Origin: Sulfurimonas sp.
GTDB lineage: Bacteria > Campylobacterota > Campylobacteria > Campylobacterales > Sulfurimonadaceae
Reading direction: 5' to 3'
Length of the DNA: 16,686 bases
NCBI GenBank assembly: GCA_021157485.1
Contig: JAGGWO010000225.1
Location: forward strand, 1 to 16,686
Below, piece by piece: positions 1-6,815 of this stretch (positions within the stretch are counted from its first letter, which is position 1; every line of letters starts with the position of its first letter). A program made the translations under genes and the position numbers. The notes under the pieces were generated by a model, which saw nothing but the letters and a program-made list of their open reading frames with translations, ran no database searches and was not told where the DNA came from.

Positions 1-140
1 ACACGCATGAAATCACCAACAATTAGATTATCTTGTTTAAATCCTGCTGTATTTACATTTGCTAAATTATTTGCAATAGTATCAAGACGATTAAACTGAG
101 TAACCATTCCTGCTGCTGAACTGTAATAGCCTGTTTGCAT
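1..140 (-). CDS. Flagellar basal-body rod protein, FlgF/FlgG family (5' part only)
   Basis: Only the first 46 codons are inside the window; the gene runs off the left edge. The N-terminus reads MQTGYYSSAAGMVTQFNRLD and continues into the rod-protein signature with ANNLANVNTAGFK at about residues 23-35. This is the conserved N-terminal helix by which axial proteins (FlgB/C/F/G, FlgE) polymerise into the periplasmic rod and hook. The opening resembles the FlgF/FlgG2 type of Campylobacterota rather than FlgE, but the fragment cannot settle FlgF versus FlgG. The ATG at 138-140 follows a good AAAGGAA ribosome site. A sigma-54 -24/-12 promoter lies just upstream, as is known for rod and hook genes in Campylobacter and Helicobacter. 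Confidence 0.85.
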   Translation of the reverse strand, partial: MQTGYYSSAAGMVTQFNRLDTIANNLANVNTAGFKQDNLIVGDFMR

Positions 141-175
141 TAAATTCCTTTAAGGAGCATCATTTAAAAGTTTAG

Positions 176-192
176 TAGCAAAGAGTGTGCCA
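176..192 (-). promoter_or_regulatory. Sigma-54 (RpoN) -24/-12 promoter for the rod protein gene
   Basis: Read on the minus strand, the sequence is TGGCAC, five bases, then TTGCTA. This matches the RpoN consensus TGGCAC-N5-TTGC exactly, with the invariant GG and GC ten bases apart. The predicted transcript start near 166-167 leaves a leader of about 26 bases containing the ribosome site and the rod-gene ATG. Sigma-54 control of middle flagellar genes is established in Campylobacter and Helicobacter (FlgS/FlgR). The call here is by motif only. Confidence 0.8.
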
Positions 193-237
193 ATATAAAA
201 TTTAATCTATTTTTGGTTAGACTTAAGATAATTTCGG

Positions 238-243
238 TATAAT
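238..243 (+). promoter_or_regulatory. Predicted -10 element of rpoD
   Basis: TATAAT stands 42 bases before the rpoD start. No clear TTGACA-like -35 is present; the upstream DNA is T-rich, as is common for housekeeping promoters in Campylobacterota. The predicted transcript start is near 250, giving a leader of about 35 bases. It is divergent from the sigma-54 promoter at 176-192. Confidence 0.55.
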
Positions 244-267
244 CCACTCTTTAAAAAACCTTAAACC

Positions 268-288
268 ATGGAGCATACTCCGATATGA
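268..288 (+). promoter_or_regulatory. rpoD translation start region: hairpin on the SD and an overlapping mini-ORF
   Basis: The only good Shine-Dalgarno for rpoD, GGAG at 270-273, can pair with CTCC at 278-281 across a four-base loop, ending three bases before the rpoD ATG. An upstream ATG at 268 reads six codons (MEHTPI) and ends on a TGA at 286-288 that overlaps the rpoD ATG (ATGA). The pairing and reading frame are seen directly. Any role in limiting or coupling rpoD translation is inference; the mini-ORF has no convincing SD of its own. Confidence 0.3.
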
Positions 289-2138
289 CTGCAAAAGAAC
301 TCAACAAAGCTATAGATTCGTTTTTTACTGATCACAAATCTAAAGATTGTTTAACTTACGAAGCCTTAATTGAGCTTTTTGAAAAACAACCAACAGCCGC
401 ACAATCAAAAAATATTTTTAAACTTATGACAAAAAATAAAGCTTGTATTTACACCTCTTCAGAGCAAGCAAAAAGACTTAATGACAAAGAAGCAGAAGCT
501 AGACGTAATGCTCAAAGAAAGATGCTTGAAGATAATGAGTCTGATAAATTTGACATTCTCAAAGAGCATGAACTTCTTGAATGGTCACGTTCAGACTCAC
601 CTGTACGTATGTACCTTCGTGAAATGGGACAGATTCCTCTTTTAACTAAAGAAGAAGAGATAGAAATATCTAAAAAAATCGAGGGTGGAGAGAGCATAAT
701 TATCGATGCAATCTGTTCAGTTCCATACCTTATAGAATTCATTTTAGATTATAAAGAACCTCTTATAAATAGAGAGAGACGTGTAAAAGAGCTTTTTAAA
801 AGCTTTGAAGATGAGAAAGAAGATAGCGATGATTCCAATGATGAAGCAACAGATGCTGCATCTCAAGAAAAAACATTAACTGCTAAAGACAAAACTAGGG
901 TTGAAAAAGTATCAACAAGCTTTAAAGCACTAGAAAAAGCTAAAAAAGACTGGATTAAACTTGCAGATAAAGTACCTGAAAATTTAGATGCTGAGTTAAA
1001 CGAAGAAATTATCCAATACTATTTAGGTGTTACATTTAAAAAAGCTGTTCTAAAAAATAGACTTCTTGATTTAGGACCAACTTCTAAGCTTATCAATGAA
1101 CTTGTAAAAGCTATGGAAACTGCACTAAAAAGTGATGATGGCTATGATAAAGAGTTAAAAAGACTTGAGTACAAACTTCCACTTTTCAATGCGACACTAA
1201 AAGCAAACCACAATGTTTTAGTAGCTAAGATTCAAGAACTAAACAAAGAAGATATTTCAAATATGGTTCCTGAAGCTACTATGGTTTCTACATATATGGA
1301 AATCAAAAAACTTGTTCAGACTAAAGAAGCCTCAAAAAATAGTTTTGATATGGAACCTGAAAAATTAGCTGATATTTTAGAGCAGATTAAACGTGGTAAA
1401 AATATATCTGAAATCTCTAAAACAAAAATGGCAAAATCAAATCTTAGACTTGTTGTTTCTATCGCTAAGCGTTACACAAACCGTGGTCTACCTTTCCTTG
1501 ATCTTATTCAAGAAGGTAATATCGGTCTTATGAAAGCTGTTGACAAGTTTGAATACCAAAAAGGTTATAAGTTCTCAACTTACGCTACATGGTGGATTCG
1601 TCAAGCCATTTCACGTGCTATTGCGGATCAAGCTAGAACTATTCGTATTCCTATTCATATGATTGAGACTATCAACCGTATTAATAAAATTATGCGTAAA
1701 CACCTTCAAGAACATGGTAAAGAGCCAGATGTTGATACAATTGCAGAAGAAGTTGGTCTTTCAGTTGAGAAAGTTAAAAACGTTATCAAAATCACTAAAG
1801 AACCAATCTCTCTTGAAGCACCTATTGGTAGTGAAGATGATGGCCGTTTTGGTGACTTTATCGAAGATAAAACATCAGTTTCTCCATCTGACGCTATACT
1901 AAAAGACGATTTAAGAATTCAAATTGAAACTGTATTAGAGCAGTTAAATGAGAGAGAAAAAGCCGTTATTAAACTACGTTTTGGAATCATGGACGATGAG
2001 AGTGATAGAACTCTTGAAGAAATTGGTAAAGAGTTAAGCGTTACTCGTGAGCGTGTTCGTCAGATTGAATCTAGTGCTATTAAGAAACTAAAACACCCTA
2101 AAGTTGGTCGTAAACTTAAGAACTACATAGAAGAGTAA
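285..2138 (+). CDS. rpoD: RNA polymerase primary sigma factor RpoD (sigma-70)
   Basis: This is the housekeeping sigma factor that directs RNA polymerase to -10/-35 promoters. The 617 residues show region 1.1 at the N-terminus and region 1.2 at about 103-135 ([17 protein letters not shown]). A long acidic and lysine-rich non-conserved spacer follows at about 136-375. Region 2 lies at about 383-455, with the core-binding and -10 melting segment around [20 protein letters not shown] and [12 protein letters not shown]. Region 3 covers about 458-530. Region 4 has the -35-reading helix-turn-helix at about 576-602 ([20 protein letters not shown]). Length and domain order are those of primary sigma factors, not alternative ones. 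The next gene starts 11 bases downstream, so the two are probably co-transcribed. Confidence 0.97.
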   Translation: MTAKELNKAIDSFFTDHKSKDCLTYEALIELFEKQPTAAQSKNIFKLMTKNKACIYTSSEQAKRLNDKEAEARRNAQRKMLEDNESDKFDILKEHELLEWSRSDSPVRMYLREMGQIPLLTKEEEIEISKKIEGGESIIIDAICSVPYLIEFILDYKEPLINRERRVKELFKSFEDEKEDSDDSNDEATDAASQEKTLTAKDKTRVEKVSTSFKALEKAKKDWIKLADKVPENLDAELNEEIIQYYLGVTFKKAVLKNRLLDLGPTSKLINELVKAMETALKSDDGYDKELKRLEYKLPLFNATLKANHNVLVAKIQELNKEDISNMVPEATMVSTYMEIKKLVQTKEASKNSFDMEPEKLADILEQIKRGKNISEISKTKMAKSNLRLVVSIAKRYTNRGLPFLDLIQEGNIGLMKAVDKFEYQKGYKFSTYATWWIRQAISRAIADQARTIRIPIHMIETINRINKIMRKHLQEHGKEPDVDTIAEEVGLSVEKVKNVIKITKEPISLEAPIGSEDDGRFGDFIEDKTSVSPSDAILKDDLRIQIETVLEQLNEREKAVIKLRFGIMDDESDRTLEEIGKELSVTRERVRQIESSAIKKLKHPKVGRKLKNYIEE

Positions 2139-2149
2139 GTTTTTAAACT

Positions 2150-2833
2150 ATGACTTTTGAGCAGCAATGGATAGAGTACGACTATAACCCTTTCGTACTC
2201 TTCAATATCAACGGTAAAATAGTCTCACTTAACTCAGAAGCACAGTTTCTTCTGGGCTCCACAACTGCAAATGAACTTTTTGATTTAGCTAAAGCTTATG
2301 CAAATATTACTTTTGGTTTTAAAACAACTTTTGTAGATTTAGAATTTGGTCGTTATAAGTTTTTTGGAATAACTGTTGGTTATGAAAATGAAAACCAAAT
2401 CGGCATTAAACTCTATCAAGCCCCATCATTTAAGCTAAAAACCCCTAAACTAGATGGACAACTTACAAATATATTTACTCTTATAGATTTATGTATATCT
2501 ACTAACTCAATAAACTCAGATATTGAGTATGTAAAAGAGTATGACCCTACTATTCCCGATATCATTATAAATTCAAATAAACTTATTAAAATTTTAAATA
2601 AAATATACTCTTGCTTTGAAGACAATGATTCTATTCATACAAAAGTATTTTATAGAGTTGGTGAACATATTAGATTTGAAGATAAAAAATATAGTCTATT
2701 TTCGATAAGAGTAAGTGCAGAGAGCCTCAATAAAGCAAGAATAAATGAGCTAAAAGTTATGGCGGAGAGTAGTAGCTTTTATGTTGATATAAAGAAAGAC
2801 CTAACTCTTAACATACCTATGATTACCTCTTAA
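2150..2833 (+). CDS. Unknown protein resembling a degenerate PAS/histidine kinase
   Basis: Not recognised as a named family. The 227 residues have the rhythm of a sensor kinase. Residues 8-90 look PAS-like (NPFVLFNINGKIVSLNSEAQ, then alternating strands). A helix pair follows at about 105-130, where a DHp domain would sit but with no phosphorylatable His. Residues 137-156 (DIIINSNKLIKILNKIYSCF) resemble an ATPase N-box helix, and the protein ends in a strand-rich tail. No glycine-rich ATP lid (G-box) is seen, so kinase activity is unlikely. There is no signal peptide or membrane segment, so it should be cytoplasmic. It follows rpoD by 11 bases without a clear SD and converges on the minus-strand gene, their stop codons overlapping at 2830-2833. 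The kinase comparison is inference from sequence feel. Confidence 0.75.
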   Translation: MTFEQQWIEYDYNPFVLFNINGKIVSLNSEAQFLLGSTTANELFDLAKAYANITFGFKTTFVDLEFGRYKFFGITVGYENENQIGIKLYQAPSFKLKTPKLDGQLTNIFTLIDLCISTNSINSDIEYVKEYDPTIPDIIINSNKLIKILNKIYSCFEDNDSIHTKVFYRVGEHIRFEDKKYSLFSIRVSAESLNKARINELKVMAESSSFYVDIKKDLTLNIPMITS

Positions 2834-2852
2834 GAGTTAAACTCTTTTGAGG
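2826..2852. terminator. Hairpin over the convergent stop codons, possible bidirectional terminator
   Basis: The outer arms CCTC/GAGG and inner arms AAGAGT/ACTCTT pair, with two T-T mismatches between them and a TAA loop. This makes ten base pairs over 27 bases. The hairpin contains both the plus-strand TAA (2831-2833) and the minus-strand TAA (2830-2832). No strong T-run follows on either side, so termination efficiency is uncertain. Confidence 0.4.
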
Positions 2853-3378
2853 CAATAGAACCTACAACTATCCCAACTAAAAGTGATGGAAGATAGATAG
2901 CTATATCTAGAAGTTCATTATTTTTAAGAGCGATAAATCCTAAAACCAAGAAAAGATATGGAACAAGTCTAAAGAGTGACACACTTCCTCTAGCTCCATG
3001 CTTCATACTTTTTACACTTAGAGTTTTTATCTTAGCTCTTTCTTCTTTGACGATAGCTTTGAGATCAAGTTCTTCAACTGGAGCATCATTGATAGGTTCA
3101 TCATCATAGAGTTCATGAGGATCTTCTATATCGTCAAGAAGGTCTCTCTTGTACCCCAGGGCACCCTCTCTGGCTTCGCCATTCACCTCGTCTTCAAAAC
3201 TTTCAGCTTCTACCTGCGTTTGAACCATCTTTTTATATGCAAATGATGCACCTAGTATAACAAATAGAGAACTAAGAAATGCGATTTGAATATTTATAAA
3301 GATTTCAAAAGAGTAGAAATATGAGAGTAGAATTAATAACTCTGTAATCCCTACCGCCTTAATACTCTTTTTCACCAT
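2830..3378 (-). CDS. Unknown four-helix membrane protein downstream of the AtpZ-like gene
   Basis: Not recognised. The protein (about 182 residues from this start) has two N-terminal membrane segments rich in I, L and F. A long acidic, proline-containing loop with several DD/EE pairs follows, then a basic stretch (KTLSVKSMKHGARGS) and two C-terminal membrane segments. Such an acidic loop between helix pairs may be a cytoplasmic docking region; that is inference. The ATG at 3378 is preferred, with a 20-base overlap with the preceding gene. An ATG at 3402 would add MIKKMIWI but those residues are read from DNA that codes the acidic tail of the neighbour. It is the last gene of a hemL-led minus-strand operon. 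Confidence 0.7.
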   Translation of the reverse strand: MVKKSIKAVGITELLILLSYFYSFEIFINIQIAFLSSLFVILGASFAYKKMVQTQVEAESFEDEVNGEAREGALGYKRDLLDDIEDPHELYDDEPINDAPVEELDLKAIVKEERAKIKTLSVKSMKHGARGSVSLFRLVPYLFLVLGFIALKNNELLDIAIYLPSLLVGIVVGSIASKEFNS

Positions 3379-3688
3379 AATCCAAATCATCTTCTTTATC
3401 ATCTTCTAACTGCTTTTTTATAGCATAACGAGGCTCTTTAGCCAACTCTTCATAAGCTTTATACTGTTTTGAATAAGCCTTATAAACATTTAAAATTGCT
3501 GCTGAAACACCTATAAATATACCAACCCAAAAGAGCCATCCTATCCCCGTTAAACTACGAAGTAGCCAACCGATACCAAATCCCATAAGTACAGCTACAA
3601 CCATAGAAATACCTAAAGAGAGACTATCAGCAGCCTCTATAATAGGTTTTATTCTAGGTTTGCGCTCCTCTTTTGATTCGCTATCCAT
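3359..3688 (-). CDS. AtpZ/AtpI-like F-ATPase-associated membrane protein
   Basis: The protein (109 residues) has a charged N-terminus ([15 protein letters not shown]), two membrane segments joined by a short loop (about 31-52 and 55-77, with the glycine-rich GFGIGWLL and a WLFWVGIF segment), and a charged tail ending in acidic residues. This is the layout of the AtpZ/AtpI group, small proteins linked to assembly of, or ion supply to, F-type ATP synthase. Here it is not beside atp genes but overlaps the end of hemL by eight bases (ATGGATAG), which indicates translational coupling. An upstream in-frame ATG at 3736 lies within hemL and is less likely. The family call is moderate, since two-helix proteins of this size carry little information. 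Confidence 0.7.
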   Translation of the reverse strand: MDSESKEERKPRIKPIIEAADSLSLGISMVVAVLMGFGIGWLLRSLTGIGWLFWVGIFIGVSAAILNVYKAYSKQYKAYEELAKEPRYAIKKQLEDDKEDDLDYGEKEY

Positions 3689-4973
3689 TTGTAATCGTTT
3701 TAAAAACTTTTGCACTAGCTTTAATAGTATCTTCAATCATCTCATCAGTAGTTGCAGTTGAGATAAAACCTGTCTCATAAAGTGAACAAGCGAAGTAAAA
3801 ACCTTCTTCTAGCATTGCAGCATGAAATTTGGCAAAAAGTTCAGCATCACTACGACAAGCATCTGCAAAATTCTTCACTGGTTTATCATTAAAGAAGAAA
3901 CCAAACATGCTTCCTCTCGTGTCAACTTGCATTGTAATACCACAAGCCTCAGCTTCTTTTTTCATTCCTTCAACTAGTCTTGTTGCACGCTCATTTAAGA
4001 CATTCATCACTCTCGCGTTTTGTTTTAGCTTAGTTAGAGCTGCTAATCCTGCTGCCATTGCTACTGGATTCCCGCTTAGTGTTCCGGCCTGATAAACTGG
4101 TCCATCTGGAGATAGTTGTGCCATAATCTCTGCACGTGCACCAAAGGCACCAACAGGCATACCACCACCAATAACTTTACCAAGAGTAACAATATCTGGT
4201 TTAACACCAGTAATAGATTCAGCTCCATTTATAGTACCTCTAAAACCACTCATCACTTCATCAAAAATCAACAAACTACCATTTGCATCACAAATCTCTC
4301 TAAGCTCATGTAAAAACTCTTTATCTGCTGGAACAAGACCCATGTTTCCTGCTATTGGTTCAATGATTACACAAGCAATATCACTAGAGTCTGCAAAACA
4401 TTTTTTTACAGACTCTATGTTGTTATATTCAGCTAAAAGTGTATGTTTAGTAAAATCAGCTGGAACACCAGGTGAACTTGGATTTCCAAAAGTTGCCGCA
4501 CCTGATCCCGCTTCAACTAAAAGAGCATCACTGTGACCATGATAACAGCCTGTAAACTTAACAATATCATCACGACCTGTAAAACCACGAGCAAGACGTA
4601 TAGCACTCATAACAGCCTCTGTTCCACTACTTACAAATCTTACTTTATCGATAGAATCAAAAAATGATACAACTAATTTTGCCAACTCTGTTTCAGCCTC
4701 AGTTGGAGCACCAAAACTAAGACCATGTTTTACTGCGTTTATAACAGCAGTTTCTATAGATTCATCTCTATGACCAAAGATAAGTGGTCCCCAAGACTGA
4801 ACATAATCAACATATCTGTTTCCATCAACATCTTTTAAATAAGCACCCTCGCCTTCTGTGATAAAGATTGGAGTTCCTCCAACACTTTTAAATGCCCTTA
4901 CCGGAGAGTTTACTCCACCGGGAATAAGACTTTGTGCCTCTTGGAATGCTTTTTTTGATGCTTCTGTACTCAT
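3681..4973 (-). CDS. hemL: Glutamate-1-semialdehyde 2,1-aminomutase
   Basis: This PLP enzyme converts glutamate-1-semialdehyde to 5-aminolevulinate, the second step of the C5 route to all tetrapyrroles. Its 430 residues match the family length. Visible landmarks are [10 protein letters not shown] near the N-terminus, the PLP-phosphate motif SSGTEA at 115-120, CYHGHSD at about 143-149, the PLP-ring aspartate in FDEVMSGFR (D238), and the Schiff-base lysine K266 in [18 protein letters not shown]. It leads the minus-strand operon with the AtpZ-like gene and starts at an ATG preceded by AAGG. Its product feeds the siroheme and haem d1 enzymes encoded nearby, although HemL is a general housekeeping enzyme. 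Confidence 0.97.
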   Translation of the reverse strand: MSTEASKKAFQEAQSLIPGGVNSPVRAFKSVGGTPIFITEGEGAYLKDVDGNRYVDYVQSWGPLIFGHRDESIETAVINAVKHGLSFGAPTEAETELAKLVVSFFDSIDKVRFVSSGTEAVMSAIRLARGFTGRDDIVKFTGCYHGHSDALLVEAGSGAATFGNPSSPGVPADFTKHTLLAEYNNIESVKKCFADSSDIACVIIEPIAGNMGLVPADKEFLHELREICDANGSLLIFDEVMSGFRGTINGAESITGVKPDIVTLGKVIGGGMPVGAFGARAEIMAQLSPDGPVYQAGTLSGNPVAMAAGLAALTKLKQNARVMNVLNERATRLVEGMKKEAEACGITMQVDTRGSMFGFFFNDKPVKNFADACRSDAELFAKFHAAMLEEGFYFACSLYETGFISTATTDEMIEDTIKASAKVFKTITNG

Positions 4974-5000
4974 TATATAGACCTTAATAGATTTTTTGTA

Positions 5001-5038
5001 ATTATAGCAAAGTGCCCTTAACTTTTATTTGCTATAAT
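5001..5038. promoter_or_regulatory. Divergent promoters of hemL and the TonB-like gene (10-bp inverted repeat)
   Basis: TTGCTATAAT occurs at 5029-5038 on the plus strand and, perfectly inverted, at 5001-5010 on the minus strand. Each arm is an extended -10 box (TGC-TATAAT), one facing the TonB-like gene and one facing hemL. The -35 regions of the two promoters overlap in the 18-base centre, so polymerases would probably exclude each other. The repeat is seen directly; the promoter reading is inference. Confidence 0.6.
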
Positions 5039-5066
5039 CATCATACTTAAAATAAAATGGAAAAAT

Positions 5067-5954
5067 TTGAATAGATCTACTTTTGCTCTTGGCGTTGCAC
5101 TTTTAATTCATCTCTTGCTAATGCTAATTTTTTGGATATTAGGAACGATTTCCCCAGATATAAAGAAAACACAAAAACCTCAAGAAAAAAAGATAAAAAT
5201 CTCACTTAAAGAGATGCCTAAAATGGATAAAAAATCTGGTCTTACAAAAGAGAAGATTAAACCATCACCTATGGCTCCACCAATGCCTAAAGGTTCTCAA
5301 CTTAAAAAGATTATAGACAAACCTCTAGTAAAACTGCCACCTAAAAAATCTGATAAAAAACCAACTTTAAATAAAAAACCAACACCGACTAAAGCCAAGC
5401 CGAAACCTAAACCGAAAATTGAACCACTGCCACCAACAAAGCCATATATTCCTTTATTATCAAAAAAGCCTGATGTAAATCTGACTAAAAAACCTAAAAA
5501 AAGAACAAAACCTAAAGATAGCATGGCTTGGTTGTATGAAGACAAATCAGTAAATGAAGAGAAAAAAGAACAGAGTAAACAAGCAAGTGGTGCTAGTGCA
5601 GGTAAAAATATTAAAGAGTTATACGGTGAAGAGTTTGGAAAACTTACTCCAGGACAACAAAAATATATTATAGACAATGAAGAGATTATGAGACGTATTA
5701 CACAACAGGTTCTAACTCGTGTTGCAAGAGTAAATTTAGGTCGTAATTTAAATGTAAACAGAACTAATGTAATAGAGTTTAAACTTCATCCAAATGGTGA
5801 TATGACAGACTTTAAGTTCTTAGAAAAAAGTGGTTATTATGTCTTAGATGATACAACGAAAGAGACAATAAGCTACGCTTACAGTAGGTATCCAAGACCT
5901 AAAGAGGTAATTCTCATTAGGTACAATGTATTTTATAACTTAGCGAGACACTAA
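5067..5954 (+). CDS. TonB/TolA-family energy-transducing protein
   Basis: The 295 residues have the TonB plan. One N-terminal membrane helix (about 6-27) carries a His (H15, in ALLIHLLLML), like the transmembrane His of TonB and TolA. A lysine/proline-rich periplasmic spacer with KPKPKP-type repeats covers about 35-160. A C-terminal domain covers about 205-295 (NVIEFKLHPNGDMTDFKFLE, then YSRYPRPKEV). Such proteins pass proton-motive force from ExbBD/TolQR to the outer membrane. The start is TTG at 5067, with GGA five to six bases upstream. The nearby ATG at 5057 is out of frame and stops after five codons, and the next in-frame ATG would cut away most of the membrane helix. No exbB/exbD or receptor gene is adjacent, so TonB versus TolA is undecided. 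Confidence 0.8.
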   Translation: MNRSTFALGVALLIHLLLMLIFWILGTISPDIKKTQKPQEKKIKISLKEMPKMDKKSGLTKEKIKPSPMAPPMPKGSQLKKIIDKPLVKLPPKKSDKKPTLNKKPTPTKAKPKPKPKIEPLPPTKPYIPLLSKKPDVNLTKKPKKRTKPKDSMAWLYEDKSVNEEKKEQSKQASGASAGKNIKELYGEEFGKLTPGQQKYIIDNEEIMRRITQQVLTRVARVNLGRNLNVNRTNVIEFKLHPNGDMTDFKFLEKSGYYVLDDTTKETISYAYSRYPRPKEVILIRYNVFYNLARH

Positions 5955-5955
5955 G
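5939..5955 (+). terminator. Weak hairpin at the end of the TonB-like gene
   Basis: CTTAG and CTAAG pair around a seven-base loop at the stop codon. The following DNA is T-rich (TTTATTTTTT at 5959-5968). The stem is only five pairs, so this is a weak terminator candidate. The minus-strand gene ends at 5960, so read-through from both sides would meet here. Confidence 0.3.
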
Positions 5956-5959
5956 AGAT

Positions 5960-6253
5960 TTATTTTTTAGGGTTATTTATAATGTAACTCTTTTTAATGC
6001 CTATCATCTCATAAACAGATATCTCTTCACCAGCTTCTTCAATGATTTTGTCAGTATCAGCAAACTGACCCTTCATTTTTTGAATCTCTTCATAACCACT
6101 AGGTTTTATCTCACTCATAGCTACATTAATAGTTCCAGCCCACATTAGAACTATCATAATCCAAACTGTCTTTTTCGCCCCAGCATATACTCCAACAAAG
6201 TGGAAGCCCACACTTAATAAAACTGCAATAATTAGCACAATCGTTGTTGTCAT
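5960..6253 (-). CDS. Unknown small membrane protein, last gene of the nirDL operon
   Basis: Not recognised. The 97 residues have two N-terminal membrane segments (about 3-22 and 28-46, with a His and glycines in FHFVGVYAG). A soluble, mostly charged tail of about 50 residues follows (GYEEIQKMKGQFADTDKII), predicted helical. The ATG overlaps the stop of the preceding 57-codon gene by four bases (ATGA), a sign of translational coupling. It is the fourth gene of a minus-strand run that begins with the siroheme decarboxylase, so a role in nitrite respiration or haem d1 handling is suggested by context only. Confidence 0.7.
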   Translation of the reverse strand: MTTTIVLIIAVLLSVGFHFVGVYAGAKKTVWIMIVLMWAGTINVAMSEIKPSGYEEIQKMKGQFADTDKIIEEAGEEISVYEMIGIKKSYIINNPKK

Positions 6254-6423
6254 TCAATTAATTCCTTAGCTATATGTTCACCTCTTGGTTGCATTTCAAC
6301 TCCAATATCATTTACCATACTATCTCCAAAGCTCATAACACCCATTGTTCCTAATACCATCAAAAATATTACTAGTAAAAGAAAAACAAGTGCCATACTA
6401 TAACGTTTCAATACTGCTATCAT
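6250..6423 (-). CDS. Unknown 57-residue single-helix membrane protein
   Basis: This small gene is easy to miss but well supported by packing. Its ATG lies directly after the stop codon of the upstream gene (TAG then ATG), and its TGA overlaps the next ATG by four bases. The product starts MIAVLKRYSM, has one membrane segment (about 10-30, ALVFLLLVIFLMVLGTMGVM), and ends with a short polar tail of about 27 residues containing GVEMQPRGEH. No signal peptidase site is evident, so it should remain anchored. The family is not recognised. Its position within the nirDL operon implies expression under nitrite/NO-responsive control. Confidence 0.65.
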   Translation of the reverse strand: MIAVLKRYSMALVFLLLVIFLMVLGTMGVMSFGDSMVNDIGVEMQPRGEHIAKELIE

Positions 6424-6807
6424 CTATTTAGGAACTATCCCATTAAACTCTATACATCTTGAAGTATGAAAATCTCTCTCATAACCATCATTTTTAAATT
6501 TATCACCCTCAATTCTCCAACCAAGTTCTTTCGATAAAAGAACCGATCTTGAGATTGTACGACGCATTTTATTTTCACAGATAATTGTTTCACCTGCGTT
6601 AAAAAGTTCCTTAACACCTTCCATTCGTGATGTCGTCATGTTATAGTGAAAAGCAATCATCAATGTAAGAAATCCACCAACAAGTAACATACCTCTTTTA
6701 AATGCAACCTTAGGCATAAAGTCTCTAGTTGTCACAATAGCCGTAATCGTCAATATAAAGGCACCTATTACTAAATAAACTACTTCTAATTCAAAAAAAA
6801 GTTCCAT
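6424..6807 (-). CDS. Unknown two-helix membrane protein with a small soluble domain
   Basis: Not recognised. The 127 residues contain two membrane segments (about 8-26 and 38-54). A soluble domain of about 70 residues follows, probably outside the cytoplasm, with two cysteines (in TIICENKMRR and TSRCIEFNG) that could form a disulphide. The segment SKELGWRIEGDKFKNDG recalls the NGWKITEFQGN segment of the lipoprotein at 12569-12901, perhaps only by chance. The start has a good AGGAAA ribosome site, eight bases after the nirDL stop, so it is the second gene of that operon. Confidence 0.7.
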   Translation of the reverse strand: MELFFELEVVYLVIGAFILTITAIVTTRDFMPKVAFKRGMLLVGGFLTLMIAFHYNMTTSRMEGVKELFNAGETIICENKMRRTISRSVLLSKELGWRIEGDKFKNDGYERDFHTSRCIEFNGIVPK

Positions 6808-6815
6808 TTTATTTC

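Noticed and set aside
1663..1902. A 79-codon plus-strand frame inside rpoD
   Set aside because: It lies wholly inside rpoD regions 3-4 in another frame and has no ribosome site.
3829..4536. Several plus-strand open frames of 64-87 codons across hemL
   Set aside because: They are antisense shadows of a strongly conserved enzyme, with unlikely composition and no ribosome sites.
4998..5017. A sigma-54-like string on the minus strand upstream of hemL (GGGCAC followed by TTGC)
   Set aside because: The GG to GC distance is too short (six bases instead of ten), and the same DNA is better explained by an extended -10 box.
5297..5677. A 126-codon minus-strand frame across the TonB-like gene, rich in glycine and phenylalanine
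   Set aside because: It is the antisense image of the lysine/proline-rich spacer (AAA/CCX codons read as TTT/GGX) and has no independent support.
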